Counted from the first letter of the stretch, positions 13,283 to 27,500 are shown. The stretch: DNA of 64,000 nucleotides from Phycomyces blakesleeanus NRRL 1555(-) (GCF_001638985.1 NW_017265149.1:62001-126000), one strand, 5' to 3'. The notes: generated from the sequence alone by a model not told the origin. Made by a program: numbers and translations.

Positions 13283-15089
13283 ATATATAATGTAATTCAT
13301 CAATTTTCCTCTCTTTTTCTTTTTTCATTTATTTAATTATTACTTTTATTTTTATATTATATATATCTATTACTTTTGTCCGTTTTTTCTATTACATACA
13401 TTGCATTCAACAATTTCGCATCAAAGAAATCAACAAGAAAGTTGATGTATAATGTATATACATAAAAAAATACATGCGTATCCATGGAAACCAAAAAAAA
13501 ATCCAAATCAAGTAATAAAGAAATGATTGGATGTTTAAATGTCCGACATTTTCTGTCGATTTTTGTTTCAATTTCATTTGTCTTTCTACTTTATTTTATT
13601 TTTATGGTTTTGTTACTTAATTTTAATTACAAAAGAAAACCAATAGTATTGACTAAAATTGATTGATTTCCCAAAGGAAATAATCAATTTACCAAGATAA
13701 TCCCATATTCTTGTATATAAATAATATAATATAATAAATCATTAGAATATATATATATAAGTTTAATATTTTCGATTTTATTATTCTTGTTCTTATTGTA
13801 ATGCTGGGTAGTTTTGCGGATATTATAGAGTCTTTGTGTGTACGACGAGGTCATAGCACTTGTTTTCTTTTTTGGCTGTTGCTACTAATGTTACCGTTGC
13901 TGCAACCGTTGCTGGTGCTGCTGGTGCTGCTGTTGTTAGACTAATGAGAATTTTAAATGCATTTTATACATATGTATTCCCTGAATGAGTGTGTGTATTT
14001 TTCTTTTCTTTTCCAGCCAGCCGGTTCAAATGAGATTAGAACTTTTGAAGCGTGCAAAATAGACATTTAAATATGTAGATATATATCTATATATATATCT
14101 ATACATCAAAATGTAGTCCGATTCAGAGCCAAATACAAAGAGAAAGAGAGAGAAAAGAAAGTAGAGAAATCCTCTCATCTTTATGGGTAGGCAAAAGCCC
14201 AATTTTATTTTTATTTTTATTTTTATAAGAAAAAATAAAATGATTATTACTAGTATTATTGCTTGGCGTTATTTATTTATTTTTTGTATTGTGTACAAAA
14301 GAGTAAGAAAAGAAAATTTCTTTATTGTTGTTTATGTAAGGAAAGAGAGATATATATATATATAAAAATATACATTTTGTGTCAAAAGAGAAAGCCAAAT
14401 GTTGCAAGAGAGTCGGCACGTGCGACAAGGTAGGACATGTATTCTGTCCAACCTCATTGACTTTTTTATTCAATTTTTTTTTATTATATTATTATTTTTT
14501 GGCCTTTCCTCTCCGCTAAGTTATTTCACTCTAAAAAAGATATAAAATGCAAAATAAGCAACGAAAGCCAAGCCAAAAGCAATATATATAAAAAAAAGTT
14601 TAAAAAAGGCCAAGGCAGTAAAAGAACAAGAAGAAGAATGTTTGTATCCATAGGTGTTTTTAAGGTATAGCATTTTAAACTAGGTTACTTTGTGAGATAT
14701 ATAAATATTATGCTTTTGTAAGGCCTAGCCACCGCCTGGCTTAGTTGGCCTTGGATTACTTGTAGTAGAGTAGCCACATATTCAAAGGTTGAACAATGAC
14801 TTGATCATTCTTCAACACAAAAAAAAAAGAATCTCTTAAGATAAAGAATGAAAAAGAAGAAATAGTAAGAAATAATATGATTTATTAAATAGATACTTAT
14901 CAAATAGAATGAAATATGAAAGAAAGGGTTACCTGCTTATAAAATATAAAAAGACAGATACAGATAGATATACATATATAGTAGTCTGACCTGGTTCATC
15001 ATTGCCAAGTCTTCTTGTTACCTTATATTTTCCAAGCAGCGCACTTTAATAACCAAATAAACTCTTTATTCTATTTAGGCGTCCTCAAC

Positions 15090-15129
<40 letters not shown>

Positions 15130-15290
15130 ATTTCTCCTCCCTCTTCTTCTTCTTTATTTCATTCTTTCTTTCTTCATTTCTTTCTCTATTTCTTTCTTTA
15201 TTTCTCATCTTGTATTTTCTATTTAATTTTGCCACCTTCATTTATTCTATCATTACTTCCCTCCTCCTTCTCCTTTTAAGTCCATCTTTT
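15090..15290 (+). promoter_or_regulatory. Pyrimidine-rich leader of the flippase gene
   Basis: A continuous (TC)n tract (15096-15126) is followed by T- and C-rich sequence up to about 10 bases before the ATG at 15301. Pyrimidine-rich stretches directly upstream of start codons are common in well-expressed filamentous-fungal genes. The initiation context is CACCATGCC, a good Kozak-like match that supports this start. Confidence 0.5.
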
Positions 15291-15300
15291 ACACTGCACC

Positions 15301-18300
15301 ATGCCTGTGCCAGTGTCTGACTGGCTGAAGCGAGCCCGTCGTCTTCGGCACAACCCTGTCAAATCTCTCAAACTAAAAAGAAAGTCAAAGAGTGCATTCC
15401 CTATGCCCTCTGCCGAACAACGAAAGATCTATGTCAACATGCCAATCGCACCAGACGAGGTAGACGAGTATGGCCAGCCCTTAAAAAGCTACATGCGAAA
15501 CAAGATCCGGACAGCAAAGTACACATGGTACACCTTCCTACCAAAGAATTTGTTTGAACAGTTTAGAGGAATCGCAAATCTATACTTTTTATTTCTTGTC
15601 ATCCTCCAAATGTTCCCAACATTTAGCACATCAGCATCGCCGATTCTTGTCATCCTCCCACTAGCCGCCATTCTCCTTCTCACTGGTGTCAAGGACTTGA
15701 TGGAAGACCGAAAAAGACAGTCGACTGACGACGGTGTCAACCACGCCATGGCCTACACTCTTAGCAATTGGAAGAATATCAATGTACCTGAATACAAAGT
15801 CTCGCTCGGCCGACGCTGGCTTAATTCATTTGTCAAATTCTTTACGCGCTGGAAAAAACCAAAGCAAATGATCACTGACGACTATGATGATAATGATGAT
15901 CAAAACGGCAAGCGTCTATCACGCGCACTCAGCCGTGTTCAGACAAACGTGTCCCGCACAGACTCTTTTCTCGAACCGTCCACGCCCACAAGCAAGACTT
16001 CCTCTCTCGGACGCACCCTGCGTTCAGGCACCGCACCATTCAGCCAGGTGTTTAAAAAGAAGAAGAAGAACAAGATACCTTATCGGCCCGGTCAGGTCCC
16101 CCACTCGGTCCTCCGGCGCTCCGTTCAGAACAGTAACGCAAGCGAAAAAAAGAAGAAGAAGAAGAAGCAGGCTCTGATGCCAAAACGGCCAATGGATAAA
16201 CGCTGGCAGGGAGTCCAGTGGAAGAATGTCCAGGTTGGAGATTTTGTCTATCTACGCGATGGAGAGGCTATCCCCGCAGATATTGTTGTCCTGTCCTCGT
16301 CTGAGCCTGATGGCCTGTGCTACGTCGAGACACAGAATCTGGATGGTGAAACGAACCTGAAAATTAAACGCTCCCTGCAGGCCACGATTGAAATGAATAC
16401 CCCAGAAGATTGCGAACGTGCCCAGTTTTATGTCGAGAGCGAACCCCCACACGCCAACCTTTATTCTTACAATGGTGTCCTGCGCTGGAAGGTCGAGCGA
16501 ACCGACGAAGGCATGGAGGAACAAAAGTATCCCGGTGTACCGGTCACCCCGCGCGACAGTCTAGAAGAAGAAGAAGAAGATCTTGAGGATGAAATTGTGT
16601 ACCATGAAAAGTCTGAGGCTATTACAGGTAGCAGCCTTCTTCTGCGTGGCTGTGTTTTACGTAATACAGGGTGGGTAATTGGCTTGGTTCTCTTTACGGG
16701 TAATGAGACAAAAATCATGCTTAATTCAGGAAAGACCCCCAGTAAACGTAGTAAGATGGAAAAGGCCACAAATCCCCATGTAAGTAAAAATAAAAGCTTA
16801 TATTTAATTTGTATGCATTTATATTTATATTTATATTTATATTATTTATTTATTTGTTTGTTTGATCCTTAATCTTTAATCTTTAATTTGTCATTTGTGG
16901 TGTGCATATATGTAGGTCATTGCAAACTTTGTTCTCTTGTTCATTCTCTGTATCATATGTTCCATTGCTGTCAGTATTGTCTACAATGAAACCTCTTCAT
17001 CGAATTTCTTTGAGCAACCTGATGCTGAGAGTTCTACTATGGAAGGCTTCCTCATGTTCTGGTAAAGTATACTATATATACCTATATTAAGCAAATGGAA
17101 TGGGCAGAAACAAACAAAAATAATTAATCTCGAGGCTTTTAATTTCATTAGGACAACACTGGTTATTTATCAAAATATCATTCCAATTTCTCTGTATATA
17201 TCCGTTCAAATTGTCAAGACCGCTGCAGTAAGTTTCTTTTTTTTAAAAAAAAAATGAAGGATGAATTTTAAGCTTCTCAGCCCTATCTCTCTTTATTTAT
17301 TTATTTATTTATTTATTTGAATTCTACTTTAAATACTATAAATATAAAACTTTATAATGTGGCTCACCCTAATATCTCTGTGGCTCACCCAACCTCTCTG
17401 TGGCTCATTCTTTATAGGCCTATTTTATCCACACTGATATTGACATGTACAACGTCCGCCTTGATCAACCTTGTGTACCCAAAACATGGAATATTTCTGA
17501 TGATCTTGGACAAATCGAATATATCTTTTCCGACAAAACCGGCACACTGACACAAAACGTGATGGAATTCCGAAGGTGCACAATCAATGGCGTCGTCTAC
17601 GGCCTGGGCGAGACAGAGGCTGCAATTGGTGCCAAACTGCGCGACGATCCAAACGCCGTCAATGCTCGAGGAGATTCAGAATACGAACTCGAAGCCGCCC
17701 GTCAAAAGATGAATGCAGAACAATCTAAACTGTTTGAACACAAGTACGTCAACCCAAACTCACCCTTTGTGGACCCTTTGGTCTACGAAGATCTGGCCAA
17801 GAACGACAGTCAGTCACAGAGTGTCGTCCACTTCTTTTCTGCCCTTGCCTTCTGTCACACCGTCATCCCCGAAATAGCTGACCTAGACAAACCAAATGTG
17901 ATTGATTACAAGGCTCAGTCACCTGATGAAGCTGCTCTGGTAGCTACTGCACGCGATGTTGGATTCACATTTGTTGCTCGTGAACAGGATACTGTCAAGA
18001 TTGACGCCATGGGTGAAATCAGATCTATGCAGCTCCTCAATGTGCTCGAGTTCAACTCGACCCGAAAACGTATGAGTGTGATTATGAGATCTCCTCAGGA
18101 CGGCCGCATCGTGTTGCTGTGCAAGGGCGCTGATTCGGTTGTTTATGAAAGACTTTCTCAGAACCTCAGTGAGGACGACGAAGATGACCAGAACCAGAAA
18201 CGGATCAGAGAAGAGACCCTGCAGCATTTGGCAGTATTTGCCAACGACGGTTTACGTACCCTTTGTATCGCAAGCCGTGTACTCGAAGAATCAGAATATC

Positions 18301-20644
18301 AGGAGTGGGCCGCTCGTTACAAGACTGCCTCTAATAGCATTGTGGACCGCGAAGAAGCAATCGAAAATGTATGCGAAGAGATCGAACAGTCTCTGACACT
18401 AATCGGTGGAACTGCCATCGAGGACAAGCTTCAGGAAGGTGTTCCGGAGACGATTGCTGTGCTCGCCAAGGCAGGAATTAAGATTTGGGTACTGACAGGC
18501 GACAAGATCGAGACAGCCATCAACATTGGATTTGCCTGTAATTTGCTGACCAAGGACATGTTACTTCTAAGTGTCAACGGACGCGATGCAGACGACACTT
18601 TGGAACAGTTACGCCAAGCTCAGGCCCAGGTCAATGAAAAGTCAACGTATCAAAAGTGCGCGCTTGTGATTGATGGAGAGTCGCTCAAGTATGCTCTCGA
18701 ACCACCCTGTAAAAAAGAACTGTTGACTCTGGGTACCCAGTGTATGGCTGTGCTTTGTTGTCGTGTTAGTCCAATGCAAAAAGCCAAGGTGGTCAATCTA
18801 GTTAAAAAGGGATTAAAGGTGATGACCCTGGCCATTGGTGACGGTGCAAACGACGTGTCAATGATCCAGGAAGCCAACGTGGGTGTTGGTATCAGTGGTG
18901 AAGAAGGTCGCCAGGCTGTAATGGCATCAGATTATGCGATCGGTCAATTTAGATACTTGAGTAAATTACTACTGGTCCATGGCCGATGGTCTTATTTGAG
19001 AACCTCTGAAATGATCTTGACTTTCTTTTACAAGAATATTATGTGGACACTTGTTTTGTTCTGGTATCAGCTCTTTTGCGGGTAATGTCAAGTTATATAT
19101 ATACACACAAAGAGTAGTATTGAGTAAACTAAACTTATGTTCTTAAAAAATGTAGCTTCTCTGGTACAATGATGTTTGATTACTCTTATATTACTCTTTA
19201 CAACCTTGTCTTTACGTCTTTGCCATGTATCTTTGCTGGCGTGCTTGACCAGGATCTCAAGGCTGCTTACTCATACAAACACCCTCAACTCTATCTAATG
19301 GGTATCCGAAATGACAAATTTCCAGTTTCGCGATTCTATCTCACGGTTGTGGATGCGATCTATCAATCTGCGATCTGTTTTGGTATACCTTATCTCGTGT
19401 TCGTGGATGCTAAAATGCACTCTAGTGGGTATGACACTGAAGGTGTCTATGAACTCGGTACATTTATTGCCGGTATTGCTGTGATCATTGCGAATGCGCT
19501 TGTAGGGTTTACAATCTACAGTTGGACATATGTAATGGTGCTTGTTCTAGTACTTTCGTGTGCAACATATTTCATCTGGACTGGTATCTATGCACATGTT
19601 ATGACATTTACCTTCTATGGCGAAGATATATTGTTCCGTGGTGGTACATTCTGGCTGTGTTTGCTAGTTACTTTTATTATCTGCATGCTGCCACGCTACG
19701 TGACAAAGTATTACTTGCACATGTATTATCCGTTTGACAACGACATTATCCGTGAGATTGTATTGTGTAATGGTCATAGTGTGTTTGACTGGCATCATGG
19801 ACGCAAGGCCCGACCCCAGCTTGAAGAAGAAATGCCAATTAACCTTGCACGCTCACCGACCGGTCATTCAACATCAGCCGAATATGCTGCGGACCGGATG
19901 ATGCAAGATGAACTGTATGGCGATGAGAACTCGTATGCGCTCACTGAGCCTAGCCCGGTATTCAAATATGCCAAACTCAACCGAACAATGACAGCTGCTT
20001 CTGGAAAGAGTGAGATTATGTACATGAAGTCGGGCCAAAGTACTTCCTTCACCGGTTTTGCATACTCATCCGACGATGCGCACGTGTTTGATGAGTACCG
20101 CAAGTCAGTCTATCGCCGCAACAGTAGTGCCAGCCTTTCACCATCTCAAATCAATTCACCGCTGCCTTGGGAAGAAAACCATACAGGCAAGCGCGGTGAC
20201 TGGATGCCACTGGACAAGTTCAAACTCAAGAGATACGAAACAGACCCTCACTTCTCCAAACAGCAGAACAATAAGAGTGTTGCCTGGAAGGTGATGAATG
20301 CCATGAAACGAAAGCCATCTCCAAAGCCATCCTCCCGATTAGCCCAGCAAGATCCCTTTTCCATGTTTGATCAGGCTGACGAAGTGAGTGAGACAGATGG
20401 CCAGGGCAGTACCGCATCGTCGTCGAGTACGACGTTGCACGTCCAGCAACTCGAAGTGTCTACCAATAGACTGCCTACTTCAAGCACCACTCTTCTTCAG
20501 CCCAGTACTCCTCTATCTGCCGGATACCACAGCCAGAGTTCTTCTTCATCAGATCTTCCAACACGGCCGCTATTGAACTCGACTTCCCCGCTACCATCTA
20601 GTGACTTTGATCCCCTTTATTCTCCTCGTCCTTCATCCAACTAA
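15301..20644 (+). CDS. DNF1: P4-type ATPase, phospholipid flippase (Dnf1/Dnf2-like)
   Basis: Exons 15301-16779, 16916-17061, 17152-17227, 17418-19081 and 19156-20644 join in frame to 1617 residues, close to yeast Dnf1 and Dnf2. P4-ATPases move phospholipids from the outer to the cytosolic leaflet of plasma and Golgi/endosome membranes, normally with a Cdc50-family partner. Visible motifs in order: RNKIRTAKYTWYTFLPKNL before TM1; actuator DGET at 348-351; PISL in TM4 at 553-556; phosphorylation site DKTGTLT with catalytic Asp606; a KGADS nucleotide-binding motif; hinge GDGAND at 1041-1046; then the C-terminal membrane segments. PISL replaces the PEGL of cation pumps, as expected for lipid transport. 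Between TM2 and the actuator domain is a long insert (about 175-295) with acidic Asp runs and several poly-Lys tracts. The roughly 300-residue Ser/Pro-rich cytosolic tail could be regulatory. Family is certain; the Dnf1/2 subclass is likely. Confidence 0.95.
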
Positions 20645-23104
20645 ACAAGAGAGGAAACAAAAGGCCAAAACAACACACATCTTACCTATATTTTTTTTTC
20701 TTTTACCTTTACCTTTACCCTTACCCTTACCCTCAACTCTACATTCACCTTTACATTTTTTCGCTCTCTCTCTCTCTCTCTCTCTATTCCTCTTTTTCAT
20801 TTAGCATAAACATCTTTACCTTTCTTTAGCTGATCCATCTAAATTTCATAGATTGTACAAAAAACGCCCTCTTTCTTCTTTTTCTTCTCTTCTTTCTTGC
20901 TTTTATCCTATAAATCTATATCTTTTATCTGTCTGTGTCATAATAATTTTATATTGTTTTTATCTCTTCTTCTTTTATATATATATATAAGCAATTACTT
21001 GTTGTTGTTTTTTCACTTTCTGCTTTTGACATTTACAATCCACGTGAAATACGGTGCGCTAACTACTGTCAGACAAGATAAGATAAAAGTCGAAATACAA
21101 TATAGTTGTTTCTATAGTTCTGGTACACGTTTCAAATAGCAATTAATTATATTAAGCTGTGAACGAGATTGGTAAATAAAAATCTCAGTTGTTTATTGTT
21201 ATTTGAGCTTGACATATTACTCTTGCTCCAATTTATTCTATAACAAATCATGATTTATCTATTTTTATAATGAGCATTTACTTCAAGGGACTACTGGCTT
21301 TATAATACATGTATTAATATTAACATTAATATTAATAATAAAATCAACAAAAGTATTATGATGATGATGATGATGATGATGATTATATTAATGCACTCCT
21401 CATTTTTACAGCTATACAAGTATTATATTTTTTGAAAGATAAGATAATATCGATTATATTAAGAATTGCGTCTAATCGTCCTTTGGTTACAAATAATCTG
21501 ATATTTTGTTTATTAAATAGCAAAACATAAAATACCCCTAATTTAAATTGGACAAATGCCATATTCAGGATACAGTAACTAAACGCGCCTCTGTCGCGAC
21601 AGAAACTGCCAGTTGAACGAGTGGTCATTTTCCATTTAAAGACATTCAGTAGTTCGATAATATTTTTTTTATTTAATTTCAATTTCAATTCAATTATGCA
21701 AAGTTTTACCTACTATTTTATCTGTGTGCTTGCTTACTTCTGTGTATGTGTTCAAATTATGTGCACAGTTTCATATTTTGGTCGCCTCTAGTTCTTTAAC
21801 CTATAAGCCAAATATTGTACAATGGATTGGAAATAAACAATAGAACCTTCCTATTATTCCTTTTTATTTTAGCCAAACCTTACTAAAGTAAGTAAATAAA
21901 ATAGAGATGTGTGTAAGAATATGGGAGATACCTAAATACTGTTTTGTTTTATATAAAGGTATGAACAGGAACTTGGGGACTCCCTTTCAACAGTATAAAG
22001 AAATAAGGAATTACTTTCTTAGCATAAAATAGTGCTTTTATTGATAAATTCCTCTCCTTGTAATTAAGAAACAGATCATAATAATCATATTAAGAAAAGG
22101 GCCTTTATTGTCTTGGTACCATTGTTTTTATTATCTTCTTGCCAAAGGCTTAGCTTTATTGAGTTATTCAAAACCAAATAGTTACTAGCAATAACGTCTT
22201 TTTTCTTTAAGAAAAAATAGCCTCTTAAATTTTGGATCTATTGAAAAAATATTTTATACTTTAATTTCTTTTAACAAACCACGCTGTTAATACTCTCTAT
22301 ATATATTAATTTCAACTGCCTGTGATTCTACATGGCATATTCTGTCATGTACAAGGTTTCATTGATCCTTTTTATGTCATCAATGTCATTTTGCATCTTT
22401 TATGTATATTTCATTTTCATCTACAGCGCATGAGGTACTTTTACTAGTACCCAAACTATTTGAGATCGAATCCAAGCTAAAGCAAAAATTAAAATTAAAA
22501 TTAAAAGAAAGTGTACCCGGACCGCACTTAGCCTCAAAAAGAAAGAAGGGTTGAGGGAATGGGAAGGAAAGGCTTTGTTGAATCTCATTCTGTATTAATT
22601 CTATTATCAAAGACTATACTATATTCTTATATATATATATATAGTATATTTGCATATGCGTGTTGTGTTCTGTGGAGAGAGTGAGAGATATATTTTGTTT
22701 GAGTTTAAACTTTATTTCCTTCCTTTAGTATAGCATTTCTATATTAGATCAACACAATAATTTGATTTCCGTTTTGCTAAGAAAAAAAAAAAGAAAAAGT
22801 ATCTCAGGGCGCCCTAAAAAGAAAGCAAAAATGACTCCATAGCAATATATTTGGCTAATAGAAAAAGTGTAGGCCTTTTTTTTATCAATTTATTATTATA
22901 TTAACCAGCTTGTAAGAGTTTTTCTCATTTCCTTTTTTAAGTAAAACTAATACAATCACCCTCCAATTGTTTCGGTATGTAAAAATCCTCGGGAAGACTG
23001 AAAGGTTTGTATTACCTTATTTGGATGTGATAGCAATTTGTTTAATAACGAATATTTTAAATGTCCGCCCATGACGTATAGATTCACACTCAAGCAACAC
23101 TTAT

Positions 23105-23135
<31 letters not shown>

Positions 23136-23379
23136 CGTAAGTGAGTACAAGTGTGAGTGTGAAAGTTAATGAGTGAGTGGGTGAGTGAGTGTAGGTACCA
23201 AAATTTCTTTAAAAACTCTGGCTGAGCAGTCAATAAAATCAATTGTAGTTTGGTTGCATAATCATCTATATATAAATTATTCTATACAGTCATATACAAA
23301 TATATACACCTACATATATTATACATTATTTCTATTATCGAATTGACATCTATTTAAAATATACACAGAGTAACATAAG
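20645..23379. other. AT-rich intergenic region between flippase and CSN7 genes
   Basis: No gene is supported. It begins with the pyrimidine-rich 3' region of the flippase gene (including CTTTACC and CCTTACC repeats near 20710 and a TC run near 20766) and contains (ATG)n at 21358, AT runs near 22630, an (AG)n block at 23115-23134 and a GTGAGTGA-type array at about 23142-23192, which sits roughly 200 bases before the CSN7 start. Confidence 0.6.
21358..21383. repeat. Trinucleotide (ATG)n microsatellite
   Basis: About eight perfect copies of ATG in intergenic DNA. Confidence 0.9.
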
Positions 23380-23601
23380 ATGAGCGATTCAAGTTTATCT
23401 TTTAATCAACGCATCCAGCCTTTTGTTCTGCTGGCTAAATCAGTCAAGGGCGTTGCTACTGGGCAACTGATCATGGATTGCCTTGCTGCACCCGGGGTTT
23501 ACGTCTTTGAAGAATTATACCAATCACCAAACGTAATCAAGGTCAGCTAAATCCTTAAAGAATCATCCGAGAATCATAATTAGAAGAAGAAAGAAAAATA
23601 A

Positions 23602-23636
<35 letters not shown>

Positions 23637-24542
23637 AATAATAATAATAATAATAATAAAAGTGTTACTCATTTTGTGTATAGGCTGCTTCTCTACCCGA
23701 GGTTGCACCTTATCATTCTCTTTTACGTTTGTTTCTTTATGGCACTTATCGCGACTATGTAGGTAAGTAATTCTGAAGATTAAACAAACACAGCTGTAAA
23801 GACAATCTCAAACCCTATTACCTTTTCTTGTGTCTTCTCTTTTAATGTAAATTATAGACAATAAAGCCAATCTACCTGAACTATCTCCTGCGCAGTTGAT
23901 TAAGCTCAAGCACCTTTCTATTGTCTCCTTGTCCGAAAAGAACAAGGTAAATAGACCAACTTGCAAAACAACTGGTGTATATTTACTATTAATTATTATT
24001 GTTATTATGATGATAAATAATATTAATATTGATAATAATAAAATTATTATTAGACACTTCCATATGAATTGTTGAAACTGTACCTCGACATTCCAACCGT
24101 AAGAGCTTTGGAAGATTTGATTATCGATGCATTCTACCAAAATATTCTTCAAGGAAAGCTGGATCAACGTCAACAGCAGCTTCAAGTAGAGCGCGCAATG
24201 GGAAGAGACCAGGAAGAGAGCCAGATAGAAGAGACGATGGCCATTCTTGAGGCCTGGTCTACCAGAACAGGAAATTTGCTGACCGAGATTGACCGTACTG
24301 TCCAGAAAGTCCAGGATGAGATGGTGAAGGATCAGCACGAACGTGAACAGTACGACAAGCAGATCGCGGCTGTTCAACGCCTGGTACGGAACCAGAAAAA
24401 TTTGACTATAGATGACAAAGACAAAGAGAAGACTGGAGCTGTTGGAAATGGAAGACGTGATACTGGGAGCGAATATGATGATTACAACTATGGGGGCCAA
24501 GACTTTTCGGACAGAGTGGGTGGCAGAGCAAAGAAAAGGTAG
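23380..24542 (+). CDS. CSN7: COP9 signalosome subunit 7 (PCI domain), 272 aa
   Basis: Exons 23380-23541, 23684-23762, 23858-23946 and 24054-24542 join in frame; length is typical of CSN7. The COP9 signalosome removes NEDD8/Rub1 from cullin-RING ubiquitin ligases, and CSN7 is a non-catalytic PCI scaffold subunit. Evidence: an N-terminal helical region, then a PCI/winged-helix core with LPYELL (about 112-117) and ALEDLIIDAFYQNILQGKLD followed by Q-rich residues and GRD, matching the signature by which animal and plant CSN7 are recognised (LEDLVIEAVY..VLRGSLDQR..GRD). A charged coiled coil (about 170-235) follows, and the tail is Asp/Gly/Lys-rich ending in KKR. Intron 1 carries (CT)n (23601-23624) and (AAT)n (23635-23659) microsatellites. 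eIF3m is the nearest alternative family, but the LDQR...GRD block favours CSN7. Confidence 0.88.
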
Positions 24543-27500
24543 GCAAAGATCGATTTCTAAAAAAGGAAGAAAGGGTTTGGGGATATTTTAAAAAATGTGA
24601 GCGATGAAAAAAAAGAGAGAAAAAAAAGGTGTTGTGGAATATATACATATATGAATATATATTCAATTCAGTAGGGCCTCAAAACGGTTTATGGTGGGAA
24701 GAACCTAAGTACACACACACACACATACATACATACACACAAATACAAACACATACAAACAAACAAACAAACACACACACTTACACAAAAGGGAGGGGGG
24801 AGGGAGAAAGAGACTCGATTGATTTAAAGATCTTACAGACGTTGTGTTTTTTGTATTGTTCATTAGAAGTGAAGAACACCAATACTATTTCTGATCATCT
24901 ACTGACTTGTCACAAAACTGCAAAAAAAAGATATCTTTACGTCTCGAATAATATATTGTGGTACTATTGGTGCTGTTGGTGGTTCTGGGAAAGATCAAGA
25001 GCATTGATTTACAAAAAAAAGGATTGAGTGGTCTTAGTAAAGGAAAGAAACGAAGCAAGAAAAGTATTTACTCGAGCCGATTGAACGTAATAATACTTGT
25101 GTCTATAACCACAATCAACGATCTTAAATTAGAATGCTATTATTTCAAAATGTGAAAAAACATGAATTTGTCAAATGTAAATAAGAGCGTTAAAATATTC
25201 AAAGAAACTGGATAACCCTTTCCTGAAAACAAAACAAAAAAGGAATCCCAGAAGATTTAAACTAATAATTGATTCAAAAGGGTTGGGATACGTCTTGTAC
25301 AGTTTTTGTACAATTTTCTTTAACAAATAAAATAAATTATCGTAAACGTTAAAGGTGATCAAGACCCTCATCTAGATATGTAGTTCATTTATTGCAGTGC
25401 GCGAACCAACCTTACTAAATGATCGGTTGGAAAATATTGTTTGCCTCGATGACTCAAGGTTCATAGTAAAAAGACAACATTACGTACCTGAGGCATTATA
25501 AAGCTTATATAAATATTCAAATGTATAAGGATATACACTTTTAGGAAAAAGAAATGTGGAAATAATAGTGCGACGATTTGCACCTTACCTCTAAGCAGGT
25601 AGTTTCGAGCGTATGGTTCTATATGTATGTAATATATATATATATAATTATCTTTAATATTAAAGTCCTTTAATGGATTATAAAACCTGTCAAATTAATA
25701 AGACAAAGAGGTTATACCCGCAAGAAGTTGGTGTCATATAAAAAGCTGTAATGTTTTAAAAGAAGCTAGTTGGTAGTACAAGCCAGATAAAAATGGGCAA
25801 AAAGCCTAATTCCAATACCGATTGATACACAAGATTTCCTTTTCAAGACATACATATTACACGTCGGAGACGCGAATTTTTGGTACGTATATCTTTCTTT
25901 TCGCGTCTGAACACCTCTTGACTTTGAAGAAGCACAATTGTTTCGCCAAACCCTTTCTAAAGCAAACAAAGACATTGGATACACTTGTAATAGTTTTTGT
26001 GAGCATAATTAGAATTTTGTTTTCCAATTGAACTAATTTTCGCAAACTAATTGGGTGCTTTAAATTAATGAATAAAGTATAGCTTATTTCTGACTGTAAC
26101 CAGATTTACCACAGAGGTATTCAAGTGTTTGACTGTTTAATAACCTTGATTGAAAGCAAGAAAAAAAAGAAGACTAGATAGGGTGAAAATAATATTTATT
26201 AAAAGAGAGGGAAGTATGATTGTTTATAGTTGTTGTAATTACAATCCCCCTGTTGTGGAGTTTGTATTCCATTCAACTGTGGTGGGTATATCCCAACCAT
26301 CACAGCTAGTATTAAAAATAACATTCACCGAGAGCACACATAATAATGCATTGGATTGTTACGAGCTATATGATTAACTAACATGTTTATCATTTTTTTT
26401 TGGTGACTGAAACTTGAATACTAGATTTTCTGAGACTCACTGGTATCTACATGCTAAATACAGTTTTTTATTTTATATTTTAATAAAACTATTATTATTA
26501 TCTATTGTTAGAATATTTAACCACTATGATATAATCCTACGAATTTAACAAAGTAATAAACCTTTATCCATTCATTTAATTTTTTCTATAAAAAAAACGA
26601 ATCGACAGTGAATTGTATTATTATTTTTGTTCTCAACCTGCTATTTATAAGTCATAAAGCAGACATATTATACATATACACTAAAAAGAAAAGGCATTTT
26701 TTTAATGATAAAAGTCTTGATTTCGGATTCTAGTTAGCAAATGTTATATAAAAAGTTAAACAAGTATTAGAATGCTGGATATGGTTTATGATATAACTTG
26801 GATCATGGCATGATCTTAAAAGGTAGCTTCGTCAGACTTGAGTCATGGCCTAGAAATATTGTAACAGTAGAAAGGATGATATTTCCGACAATCGAGACTA
26901 GTATTATTAGATCTAAAGGTGCTAGTATTTTATCACCTACATTAAAGTACTGCACAACATAGCACACTCAAAGGACTGATAAACATAAGCTCTTAACATA
27001 TTGTATGAAACGCTTAAAAAAAAAGACTTTTATAGTTTATGGATGATCGTATCAAGCCATTAATCAATGACTGAATATTTATAATTTAATAGATATATAT
27101 ATGTGTATTAGAGCATTAATATTTTGTATAGATCGATAAACATATACCATTGATAAAATAATATAAGAAAGACCTTCATTTGCTTCCATAGCTCACTTCT
27201 TTGGCGCACCAAGTAACTATAGATAGTCAGAGATATCGGGATAATCGACCAAGAAAAAGAAAAAGAAAGAGGAAGTCTGGAGGTGTGACTAAATTGAGCT
27301 TTGAGTGTCTGGACTTGCTTCCTATCTTTAAAGGCAGTATACAAGACCTTGATTGATACCAAACCCTTTCGTTTTTTTTTATATTCCTCACTTTGGGACA
27401 AATCTAGAAATTGAGCAGAAATTTATTTCTCCGGCTATTGATCTTGGTTCTTTGAATTGAACGAACAGTCTTTTGTTCCTCTCATTCTGATAGATAACTT

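Larger units (their letters stand above)
13029..15300. other. AT-rich intergenic region upstream of the flippase gene
   Basis: There is no supported gene here. It contains pyrimidine-rich DNA just after 13029, the hexamer array at 13201, AT dinucleotide runs (about 13740-13760, 14075-14100, 14350-14365), poly-A/T, and a CT-rich leader before 15301. The open frames present are short and made of low-complexity sequence. Confidence 0.6.

Noticed and set aside
20700..20745. CCTTTACC / CCCTTACC repeats resembling telomere sequence
   Set aside because: The units do not follow TTAGGG, the run is short and it sits in a pyrimidine-rich 3' region between genes.
23808..24500. Minus-strand frame of 230 codons within the CSN7 gene
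   Set aside because: It runs antisense to CSN7 exons and an AT-rich intron; the conserved protein is on the plus strand.
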